Shown: piece after piece, positions 37,461 to 48,871 of the stretch
How positions within the stretch are numbered: the first letter of the stretch is position 1
Layout of the letters: each line of letters starts with the position of its first letter
Source of the DNA: Phoronis australis
Lineage: Eukaryota > Phoronida > Phoronidae
Assembly: GCA_002633005.1 (NCBI GenBank)
Contig: NMRA01000274.1
Location: 124,391 to 188,390, forward strand
Direction of reading: 5' to 3'
Length of the DNA stretch: 64,000 bases
Notes under the pieces: model-generated
What the model saw: only the letters and a program-made list of their open reading frames with translations
Told to the model about the DNA's origin: nothing
Database searches by the model: none
Translations under genes and position numbers: made by a program

Positions 37461-39065
37461 CAAACGCCTATTTTCAGAAAAGATCAACAATTACGGAGTT
37501 GTGGTTCTGTAACTTCAACACCACTTGTTTGAGACGCAATAGGTCACATTTCCCATCACATTCTACTTCTAAGACCAAGGTTTCAAACTCCAAAGATGCC
37601 TTTTTTGAGTCTCATCCACAGACATTTGTCAAGCATTTCAAGTCTCTAACTTTCGACACTGCAGCCTTCTATCCAGCAATAAAAAGACGCTGGTACCAGA
37701 CCAACATACGATAATTTTGTTACGAATAGTGATCATTATGATAGTAGCAAAGCCATGGCTTACAGATGCATCATACTGTGGGAAAATATCTTGTCCCAGC
37801 TGCAAGCAGAAGCTAAACTATTGTACTGACATTAAAAAAAGAGACAAGATCCTTCCTAACAAGTCAGCTCTTCTAGACCCCACCCTGCCTCGCACCAATT
37901 TCGCACCCTCCCCACCCGCTGAAGGTTCAGTGATTCAAGGCAACTTTCCCCCCTCAGGCAACGGCCAATGAAAGAAGACGTCCAACAGTAGTACAAGGGC
38001 AAGAGTAGGTTACAGCCCTTCTCACAGTAATTAATAGGTTGAACACAGCAAGCTGTGTCCCCACTACAATTAATCCAACAATGGCCGCTGACAACTGGCT
38101 CAGGCGACAGATGTTCAAGTGTATTCAGCCCCCAGTCATTGGGAATGATGATTTCACGGTAAACATCAATTAAAAACCTAGCTGTTGCCCCAAGAGAAGC
38201 TGCATGGAAACACCAAGTATAGGATAGCTCAGCCAGTCAACAGATCAGAGTTGGTGTAGTGAGGTAGAATTTAGGACGCGATATGAGAAAAGAAGAAATT
38301 CTCATTTTTCTCACAAAAGAAAACAAGCAACTGATTTTTACCAAAATGCTGTGTAAGTCTCAAATAAAATATCCATTCTGTACACGGAAATGATTTCAAA
38401 TCATGGAATACGATTAATAGAGGAGTGAATTTTTTCTACTAGTTTCAAATGCTAAAAAAGATGTAACAGTGGTCTGAAATTTGACAATTTTGTCTTCAAA
38501 CCTAGATATTTTAGGAGGCAGTGATCGGCCGTTTTAATTTATATTCTGTGCAGTAGTTGTGCGTGCAAGTAGTTTGAAAATCCCAATAAGTGATGTCAAG
38601 TTGGCAGATCAAAATGGTCTTCTGATTCAACCATTAGCAAACCTCTTGACAAGTTACAACTCAGTTCTTACAACCGAGAAGACACGTTTTCTAAAAGATG
38701 ACAACCAACTCAGTTCATTCCTCAGACAATAGGACTTCGGAGTCGACCCAGTTTATGAGATATTCTTTGGTTCTTAGGGGTTGCTGAAACAACATTAGCA
38801 CATTCCACAGAAGGGACAGCCAGATAACTATGGCGATAATAAAGGCATTAAATCTGAAAGGCCATGAAATATTACATGGTAAATCACTCAGCGCTGAAAA
38901 TAACAACAGGGGGAAAAAGTGCAGAAAATAACAGAACGAGTAAAAAAGATAAGATAGGACTTCTCATGGAACCTATGATGACGAGAAAATGTGAACATCC
39001 AACCGTCCATGGTGTTGCCTGTCTAACATTCTGGTCCATATCCATACTTCCGATAAGAAAATTCA

Positions 39066-39290
39066 CAAAGAGACACGGTATTAAATAAAAGAATAGCCCT
39101 CTTTCTGCAATATGAATGGACAAGTGATATGGTTGGTATTCAAACGGTGAAGAAGAATGATTTTTTTGTTATCTGTATGGCCAAAGAGACTCCGTATTAT
39201 CTATAAAAATGATCTTTTTTGTTATCTGAATGTACCAACAAGAGACTAGGTATTAACCAGTTGAAGAAGAATGGTCTTCATTTTGTGACC
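39066..39290 (+). repeat. Degenerate tandem repeat, unit about 55-60 bases, about four copies
   Basis: Recurring order CAAAGAGAC..GGTATTA, GAAGAAGAATG, TTTTTTTGTTATCTG in successive units near 39066, 39121, 39180 and 39235, each diverged and of slightly different length. Confidence 0.6.
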
Positions 39291-40448
39291 TAACAGAACA
39301 GAACAGAGAAGAACAGAAAGCTGTTTCAACACTAGCATTGGAGCGTTCACGAACTAAGGATCCAGCATGATTGCTTTCCTGCAGCTAGGACCGTTGGCTC
39401 AATTGGGCTACCTAGAGTTCCAAACTGGCCGGTGAGCTAGCACTACGGTCCTGTCTAAACTTCCCAATCAGTGCTGACAGATGAGGAACTTGGTAAAAAA
39501 TAACATCAGGCATAATATAAGGCATGACGTTTTAAGGGATTTAGAACAAACATTTGTATGCTGCAACACAATTGTGTTATAATACATCTTTTGTGCAATA
39601 CGTGCCTGCATTTAAGAACCAGTTGATGACTATTATTCAGTGGGGAAAACTGGTTCTCAAAATGCAGGCTCATTACATCAGGCTAGTACTGTCTTTTGAG
39701 AATTAAGTTTTATAACTAAGATGAATAAAATGTTTTGGACAACATTGTAGGTATGCAGTTGAGGACGACTTTGTAGATAAGCACAGCTCAATTGTTAAAC
39801 TTTTAACCTGAGGAAGAAAAGCTACTGAAGTCCCATTCACTCGGCTTCAAAACTGGCAGAACGGTTATGGCATCCTAACTTGAAAATAAACACCCACGCG
39901 CACACGCACGCACACACCCACACACAAAAAACATCCTCCAATTCTCAGGTGACTTAAGTGGCATTTTCTCGCTTGTTTCCCTTCAGGCTTTACAATACAA
40001 CTAAAGCCAGATGAGTCTGGAGGCGACTCCACAGTACCTCTCACCTTTGTTACGTAAAAACATGAAGTGGAATTTCCCTTTGACTTATGTCGCATTCTTT
40101 AGAAAACTGTTCTTAGTCAACCCATTCAATTCTACCTCAACCACTAATCCTACCATATTCCCTGCCAACGCCCTTGCTTACCTGATGGAAAAGGTGTGTG
40201 TGCCCTCTGGGAGCGGAATTTCTTTGGGGTGAGGGGGCACCCCCGCACAACTGTGGAAGTTAAAAGTGATAGATTCTAAACTCGAGGGGAATTTTCATGA
40301 TACTTGGAAGGGAACTTTTGCGCCTAATGAGGGGGCTTGCGCACAATTTTACAATAATTTTTGTGACGAAATGGAGCCATCATTCCGCCACAAAATCGAA
40401 GCATCAAGGGCCGTCACCACTCCTCCCTGTAACTAGTTTTACACTCAC

Positions 40449-40503
40449 CTTGTCTGTAACCCAGCGACGTCTTGTCTCCAGTGTGATTGGGCGGTGAGAA
40501 CAT
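40449..40503 (-). CDS. TCF4/TCF12: E-protein, coding exon 2 (end of AD1, MFSPP segment)
   Basis: Seen: a pyrimidine-rich acceptor (ctttttttctag) and a perfect donor (AAG|gtgagt) flank 55 bases, entering in phase 0 and leaving in phase 1. The peptide begins MFSPP and continues NHTGDKTSLG, matching the MFSPPVSSGKNGPTSL type of vertebrate E-proteins, where the same LLDFSA/MFSPP junction follows AD1. The intron to exon 1 is about 12.4 kb and the intron to exon 3 about 24.7 kb. Agreement of motif order, frame and splice sites with exon 1 makes the identification firm. No stop interrupts the joined frame. Confidence 0.93.
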
Positions 40504-41743
40504 CTAGAAAAAAAGGCAACATTTTAAAAAAAATCTTTATCGAACAGCCAGACCATGTGTTAAACAAGCAGACACATTCCAGGTATTACGATCTTGTCCG
40601 GAAAAATAACTAGGTACGAATACAACTAAGAATCATAAAAGTCAATTCCGCCCTCAACGGTTTTGGTGAAATTCATTTTGATGCAACAGCAATTAACAAC
40701 AGAACCATCATTTTCCATTTCCAAAGACTTTTAAAAAATCCTCAGAAGAATCTTTCCCATACCGGGGGAACAGGATCCTAAAAATACACGTTGCCAATGG
40801 CAACTTTCCAAATCTCTAATCTAGATGAATTAACCAGTTATTTAAATCAGCACGAGAGCAAACAAAACAAAAACATGAGTGTCAGAGTTCAGCTCTAGCT
40901 GTACAGACAGTTAATAAGTGAGCAATGAACATACGAGCAAAATGTCATTGAACGTCATAGAGACCCAGCGACACTCTGAACTGGACAAAATTAAAAAGAA
41001 ACAGCTGAAACACTTGTATATTCATCAATTAAATGAAAGAGCTGGAAACGGCGACAATAGGCAAACTTGATATGCTAAGAGAAAGACACCACTGACAGCT
41101 CCACCTTGAGTATAATTTCAACCAATAGGCCTTGAGGTATTGATGAGACGTTGTGTACGTAAATTTCACCTCAATCGTAGAGGAAATGGCAGTCGGAATT
41201 GAATAGCAAGTCTCAACGACGATGATGACAAAACGTGATGATGGAAAGATGACGACAAAAAATGACAAATTGAACTGCATCCAGACCAGGCCTTCATCTA
41301 GAGGGTATCCAGAGAGTCCAGTGGACACCTTCAATCAAAATTTACACACCCTAGCTAGGACGCCTTGTTCAGCATTTGAATACCCAAGTAAAGTAAGCAG
41401 GAGTGTCTCCTCACTTGCTAGCAGCAACTATGAGAGCTCATTGGCCTGTCCAGAATAAAACTGTTGATTTAGAAATGATGTATAGATATGCAAAAACTTT
41501 ATTGCCAACCATGTCTCCAAGGTAACATACCAAACTATAATAACAATTTGACTTGAGGTCAAGAAAACCTAAGGAAGTCACACATAATTGACCAAAGACT
41601 CCATGATAAACTGGGAAACTCATTTTGGTTGCCACATTTGTGAAATCCTGGATGAACTGGTGTCCGTTGATGAAGTGAAAATAAAAACATTACACAATTG
41701 TGAAAATGACGTATGACAGAAGAGGGCTCACCCAAAATATCTA

Positions 41744-41815
41744 CGGTAAAACCTAATCATTCAGGGCACAATATGTCAGACAAATAAAATTTTAATTGTT
41801 CATTTTTTCACATAA
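41744..41815 (+). repeat. Family A repeat fragment
   Basis: GGTAAAACCTAATCATTCAG then GGCACAATATGTCAGAC, matching the left end of 44609-45494. Confidence 0.45.
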
Positions 41816-44608
41816 GATAAGCAGCACAAAATAAAGGTTTACTCATCCTTAACTCGTATGCCATATCCAACATCGGACAAAGTTTTGAAAACGTATGGGT
41901 GTCCACACTGGTGTTGCAAGCCTCACAAAAATGAAAAAGGGACTACTTTGGCAATCATTCTTGGTCGAAATTGGCACGATTTCTTGCAGTTAAGATAAAC
42001 TTGGGACTGTTTTCATTTTCTCCCAGTATCACAATGCCTACTAGACCAACACAATGTTGAGCAGGAAATGGGTGTCTGAAACGTGAGCAAAGATGGAAGT
42101 AAAACAAACAGAAACCACAAAGCAATCATCATTTTTGCTCTCAGGTTCCTTATTAATTACCAAAATGATTCGGCAAAAATAATATTTAACGCCAACTCCG
42201 TTCATGAATGGAAACGAGCTGTGAGCAATTCGGACACCAGTGACAACGCGGGCATTATAGATTAGCATATGTAAACGTACTATCAATAAGGAAATGATAA
42301 GTCATTGATGGCTCACATAATCGTAACAAAGGTCAGCCACCCCCCTAATGGGAGCAAAAAACTCTTTGTCAGGGAGATGTATTTTTAATCTGGCTTATGT
42401 CAGCCATGACTAGTCATAACTTGAGATTCACTCCACATCAGATCTCCGACACAATCCTGGCATACTAATGGCAGAGGAACTGTTTACAAAATACACAGAG
42501 ACCAATTGGTCTTTGTTTCAGCTTTCAAAGAACAAAAATTGAGCTCCAGTTAGTCCTTGTTTTCAACATTCTGAAACGATACTCTGCACTTGAATGTCTT
42601 CCATTTTCCAAAAAGACACGAAGGTTAAATCCGGTCTCTTGTAACTTACTGGATATTCATTTGCACCACTTGACCAGCATGTGCCAATCCTTACAAGTTA
42701 AAAAAGGCCATACAAGGTGTGATAATGAAGTAATACCCTCATCTAGGCTTTAGCAAAGGGATGGGCTTTAATGAATTACTTCTCGGCAAAGAATTTAATA
42801 TCGGAATCCCGCATGTCTTAAGTCCTCCAATTTTCTAAACTGGCTGTTTATTGCATGTCTTCACCACTCCCTGCAGTCACAATGCAAAATTAATTACGGA
42901 GCAGAGTATAGCAAGTTATTGTTAAAACAAAGCCTGCTTGCCAAAAATGAAGGTAATCAAGCGATACAATGTTATATTGAGCATGATTAAATTGGATGAA
43001 AATGCTGTTCTAAATCCAACCATCCATACATGCCTCCCTTTTCAGTCAGACAGGATGTCTTATGCAAATCTTACTATTGTGTTGAGAATGGGCGACACTC
43101 AAGTGGCAACATGGTGACTAATTAAGTGGGACTGAATATTAGTGGCCTCTAGTCGACGAGGAGGGAATTTCTCTTTTATTTAAAGAACTCATCACCCACT
43201 CTAGAAAAGGGCCTATTCATAAAATCAAGCATATTCCCCTATGCCACCTGTTCCAAAGAATAAGTATAGTCGTGTCGATAAGCGTCACCAGTCTCACGAG
43301 ATCGGTCTCCAATTGGAAGCTGTTGAACCAGACAGCAACTGGCTACCGTGGTCAAATGGAGGTTAACAGCATAGTGTCACGTGACCTAAGTAGTAAATGC
43401 AACTTGCCAGGAAGACAAGCAAGTTCATACCGAGATCGCTTAAGAGCTGGACTTGGCGACGCAACAAACTTCTGGCAAGTCAGAAGCGAATAAGGAAGAA
43501 AACGGATTTCAGTTGAGACGGAGCGCATACCAAAGAGACAAAAAAAAAACGAACAAAAACCACAACGATTTCAATCCTTTTAAAGTGATGCGAAAAACAG
43601 CCACGAGTAAGCAGATTTTGTCACACACCTCGTTATGGTTGCTTGAATTATCGTACATCATTTCCGTTTAATATTTCTATTGACAGGTTATGATGAAAAT
43701 AGTTCTGATTAAATCTAAATTGGATTGACAATAAGCCACCCACTTTTCCATTTCAGAAAACATGTTGGGTTAACCATGTTGGCAATAACAGCCAGCCAAT
43801 CCAGAAGCGTTCTGATTAGTCTTTACAACAGTGGTAGTAAAATTCATTAGTAAGTAAAGCGCGTGGAATTTTGCTACACCGTTGCCAATCAGTCAAAACT
43901 CGTCATCCAGGCTCACTGGAATACGAAGACAGACGGCACACAACCCAGTCTGCCCAGTCTGATAGAGGCAGCCCACCTCATCATATTAATCTCTTCATAG
44001 GGGAACTACATGTTTTTTTAACCAAAACACAAGCTCGTACTGACGTCAACTGTCAACAGGCCCACTGTGAAAAACTGCCATTGACTTCATGACCCCAACA
44101 GTGGGTGAGCCCGTTCACGAAGCCGACCTATTTCTCTAAAATAAGAACATAACAGGGATGACACAAAAAGTCCTAGGCATAAACAACGATGGTAAAATTA
44201 GATTAATGTTAGCTTAATACGCAAAATATAACATTCATTTAAAAAAAAACAAGACGAAAAGGTCAGTCAGTACTTGCAAGACACGCATAAAAATGTCATT
44301 CATCACATAAAACCATAACATTTTAGAATCGTTCCTTGCACTATACGAAGAAAAAATAACGTTAATTTAAAAATCAAAACATGACAACATCACTAGGAAT
44401 CGATCAGTCCATTCTTTGAATGTTACAGCAACTAAGTATATCTTTCGGATATCTATTGAAGGCAACTGTGTGAAGTACGTATTTATGAAAATCTTATAAG
44501 TTAAATTATTTTACCTACTTTTTTGAAAGTAGAGAATATGAATTACGTTAAAGGGCAACATTGGCTCAAACGAGAAACTTTCCATTTTTTCAACAAGTCA
44601 CTTAAGAT

Positions 44609-45494
44609 GCGGTAAAATCCCGCCAACTTAGGACACAATATGACCATCAAGTAAAATTCAATTTCATCATTTTTTCATGGAAAATATTTAGCACAAAACT
44701 AAACGCTTTTGCATGTTTAGGTTCTGTACAATAGCTACTGCAGTACTGGACAATGTGTGGAAATACGTGGGCACTGACAACATTCTGAGCCCTTGAAAAT
44801 TCTGAGCGATTGTAAAAAGGATATTTTTGTCAGTTATTTTTCTTCAAATTTGGCAATATTTCACAGTAGGTTTCTACAGGAAGTCTCATTTTGTCAGCAG
44901 CTTAGTTACAACTGACTACGATTGGAAATATTTTAACAGTCCTGTTCACTAAAAACCAAATAGTGGCTCACATTTTTCACGTTGTACAAGACACTGAAAA
45001 TGATCCTCCTCGAAAGAGCAATTTTGCCAATTATTTTATTCGAAATTGGTGGTTCTGCACCCTAATGGTAATGAGTGCAAAATCCTCAAAGGTGCATTGA
45101 CGCAGAAAGTAGTGAATAGAAAACAACCGTCAGCTCAACTGGCTCTCAAGGCTGTAACATCGTTCACCGGTTGAAGCCGACTTAGTTCTCAAGCACCACT
45201 TATTTCTTTTCTATGGCATTCCATTGTCAATTTCTGTTTCCTTAAATAAACTTAAAAAGAACTCATTTTGCACAAAAAATTCTCACTTTTCCACTTTTCA
45301 AACGATGATAACTGTGCAGCAAATATTGGAGGCTTTACCAAAAAATTCTTTTACGACGTCTACACGGAGTGCAAACCAAGCTAAAAATATACTCAAATTT
45401 TCTCAAACCATGCCTTTGTAGAAAACATTTGACAAAATCAAAATTTCAAGCGTCCACCATATTGTGTGCTAAGTAAACGCTGAACCACCATACC
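44609..45494. mobile_element. 0.9-kb non-coding TIR element, family A (most complete copy)
   Basis: ACTTAGGACACAATATG at 44626-44642 and its inverted partner at 45458-45474 differ by one base in 17, and weaker inverted similarity extends over about 60 bases on both sides. The interior has no reading frame of interest. Left-end sequences recur at 10561, 41744 and 53697; right-end-like sequences recur near 13937 and 24228. Interpreted as an old non-autonomous DNA transposon family. Confidence 0.55.
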
Positions 45495-46379
45495 AGATTA
45501 CGAATGCTGCAAGAAATATTACGTTAAAACTACAAAACTTTGATGCCACACAGCTCTTTGCAATGGTCTGTATTTCCAAATCTCTTGGTTTGCCGTAGTT
45601 GTATGAGGTATTATTTTAAACAAAAAAACACTCAATCACAACAACTAATACAAAATAAATAACGAAAACTAAACAAATCAATTACGTTACGAGAAGAATG
45701 ATAGTCGTTTATCTACGTCGGATTTATTAACGGCAGAGTTCATCGCTGTATAATGAGAGAAAGAGTGGCTAACAAGTTGGTAATTACCCTGGCAGTCAAT
45801 GAAGACAAACGAAGAACGGCCAATTACCATAATAGTGAATGATCAAGAATCGAGCCATCAAAGCATTACTGAGACAAAGACGGAGCTGTAATTACTCCCA
45901 AAGGTACGCTGCTCATTCAGACGAGCCACGATAGGCTCGCATTTCTATTAGGCTAAAGCTCAGGCTTGCCGTTCAAATGATAACCCATTCAAGTGTAGCT
46001 CATTTCTTTGTAAGCAATTTAATCGAATATAATTGCCCTAATGGCTAGGGCTCCTACAAAAAAGCTTGTCCACTTAACGATCATTGTCAATTATCAGGTA
46101 TTTTAACCCCAAAAGGACTAAAAAGAATTAACCATCTCCGCACACAAAGCCAATTGTTCTGAACTCTTGAAGGAGGTGAACTTTCTCGTTTGCATTTTTA
46201 AGATATCTGTCAAGCAAGCTGTTGCAGTAATTAACTTAGTACAAAACAATTTCTGTCCCATAACCTACAAATTAAAAGGAAATGAAGCCGACAAATTTCC
46301 TGAACAATCCACCACAAAACAAGAGTGCAAAATGCAAAGACCAGCCAGTATCCTGTGCCAGGGATTTCTATTAAAGTGC

Positions 46380-46541
46380 CGTCCACACTACGAGTTGCCC
46401 TGGAACACTTGTCGCTGGGTTTCACAGTACTGTAGATGCTAATTGCGCTGGGGCAACTTGACACGTGACAACTTATCCCACTCATCGAGGTAGGGTAACT
46501 TGTTCCGTGTTAACATTCCCTAACGCAAGTCGTGGTGTGGA
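46380..46541. mobile_element. Small MITE with TCCACACTACGAGTTGC ends
   Basis: TCCACACTACGAGTTGC at 46382-46398 matches the inverted GCAAGTCGTGGTGTGGA at 46525-46541, with two mismatches in 17. The interior has further inverted segments (GGGCAACTTG / TAGGGTAACTTG). A related GTCCACA/TGTGGA pair at 46630-46665 may belong to a larger or second copy. Confidence 0.5.
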
Positions 46542-47736
46542 TACAAACCTGCAGACAAGGCGGAAGCAATTACCAGCTATGCCTTGCAGTTACACACTGA
46601 GGGGCGTCTGATCATTTTTGCGTAATATTTGTCCACATGGTGTAGGGGGTGAAGTGTGGATGCTAGGGCAAGTTGTTTTAGGGTAACTAGTAGCGCAGAG
46701 GACTTGGTGAAATAACAGCGAAACATCTATAGGATGCTTAAAGTGGCCAACCTATATGTTAAACTATGTAACAGTCTTATTCACAAGTTCACTTTGCCCA
46801 GCACAAGTGTGTGTAAATTTAGAGCTTAGACTTGGTATGCAAAAACACAGTATTCTGAGTCATTTACCCCCAAACTGCATGGGTTAACAATAATATTTAC
46901 TGAGTTATCGGATTTTCAAACTAAATTTGGATAGCTAAGAAACCAACTATTTGGCCAAGATCATTAGAAATTTATTTTGAGACTCAGCCATGAAGTCACT
47001 GTCTTCCAACACGTCATTCGCTGTAAACATGAAGGAACTCAGCAAGGAATGCTGGCCCTCCCAACAATATATGGCACAGAGTAGCAATATTGTTACTCAC
47101 TGCTTGGGTAATCGCCCACCCCTGTCTCAGGATTTCCCAATTTCAGCACCCAGGGCGTTAACGTGCGAGTTTAAGGGTACTTCAGTGATGCTGTAGTGTA
47201 CCACAACACTGACATAAACCTTATACAACAAAGAGTACAGTTGCCTTTGTATTAAAACTTATACCAGTAAGATACATGGCGGTAAGATACATGGCGGCTG
47301 GAGCCATTAAGTTCTTTGACTGTGACATAAGTGACTACAGAATAATACACAGCAACCAACTGGGGAGTCAACTCGATAAGTTTTCAAACTCGGAAGCAAA
47401 TGCCATCAGAAAACAGAATGTATTTTTACAGTACTACACGAAGCTGGCGGCCGCAGCAGCAGCAGTCACTTACAGGAGACTATTACCAAGCTAACGGCTA
47501 AGAATGAGGCCAAGGCCGAGTAGGCTGGACATTACTAGAAACCCATCTCACTCGGCAGTCCAGCGCTTGATGTACTTCCCAAGCTCATTTTAAACAGATT
47601 ATTCCTTCAGTGTTGTGCTTCAGCACTTCTCTTGTCACATCTTGCACCTTCCGCATCTTTCTACTGCACAACAAACAGCTCATAAGGGCAACGCCTCAAT
47701 TTCATTTGAGTCGACCACGCTTACTAATGTTAGAAG

Positions 47737-47845
47737 TAGCAAACTTCTAATAAAAACTCAAAAACCAAAGATTTTTGTTATTTTATAGCTCTGCTCAAAG
47801 CTTACGACTTCACCAAGTCTGTCATACCTAACAATAATCAAAAAA
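47737..47845 (+). repeat. Family D repeat copy 1
   Basis: TTTTGTTATTTTATAGCTCT then GCTCAAAGC and CCTAACAATAATC, collinear with 52030-52135. Confidence 0.4.
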
Positions 47846-48831
47846 CATGTTTTTGTCCATCAAAATTAACGTCATCTCTCTACCTCCCATGACCCAGCAT
47901 CATGAGTGGTGTCCAGACACAGCAGACAGTATCCTTTGCAACAAGACCCGCCCACACTCAACAAGAAAGTAATAATATATATCCAAAAATGCCCTGCAGT
48001 GCTCTCCTACATCAATATTTAATAAGCCACTGGTTAGCAGTAAAAGACTTCAAGCCAAGAAGCATCAAAAGAAACTAGTTATAACAAAGACAACCTCAGT
48101 AACATAACAGTGGCCAACACCAGCTGGAGAGAACACCAAAGGGGTTGTTGAATGGAACCAAAAGTGTTACATCATTATCACTGATTACTATAATTGGCAA
48201 CCAGGAAAACACAGGTTCCTGCTGAAGGGCCAGTTCCATTGTCTCTAGACTGGAGCCATACGCCAGGTCAGCGCTTCCCTTTTTTTGAAAACTTTCAAAA
48301 TACACATAATTAAGAACAGTTCTGAGCAGTTTATCAGAGGTTTTGAACACCACTCCAATGACGTGCTAGTTTAAATCTCAAAAATCTGTATTAAGTCTGA
48401 TGAAAATGAATGCCTTAAAACGTTAATACCAAAAATTCAACAAAATAAAAGAAGATATTCGAAGGGATGGGATATCTACTGAACTCATCAGCGTTGCCAG
48501 TACTGGAGTCACAGGTGCAAGTGATGGTTTGTATACAATAGCACACTGTAGTACCAAAAAGATTGGTAGCCACCCATCCAATACACATTCTGACTCAGTA
48601 ATGGCAGTAGGACTAGATAACTAGGCCAAGGGTACCTCAACCTTACCATAGTTGCACTTTACTTGGCCATAATAAAGGTTTTGAAGTCTGACCACAGAAC
48701 AGGCGTGCGTTCAGTAATGCTAGAATCTACACTAGGACCTAGCTAAAATCTAGCCAAAGTCAAGTGTTCTCATTAACTACAAGGCAATATCTTATGTAAT
48801 CTCACGAAGTCTTGCTTTTTAGCAAGGTCCT

Positions 48832-48871
48832 AGAGCTACTGAACGGGAGGCAGAGCTACTGAACGGGAGGC
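48832..48871 (+). repeat. Perfect 20-bp tandem duplication
   Basis: AGAGCTACTGAACGGGAGGC twice in succession. Confidence 0.95.

Larger units (their letters stand above)
15704..40448 (-). other. Giant intron 2 of the E-protein gene
   Basis: About 24.7 kb. Contents, from left to right: CA-type microsatellites (18213-18240 and 22106-22153), a CpG-richer patch with a possible alternative first exon (23062-23121), a palindromic CCGCGG-rich patch (about 23575-23700), family B and A fragments (23983-24262), family C repeats (27620-27970, 28105-28500 and 37070-37460), the CTG/AGC trinucleotide locus assembled twice (28722-30439), and a degenerate tandem block (39066-39290). The remainder is unassigned AT-rich DNA. 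Confidence 0.6.
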
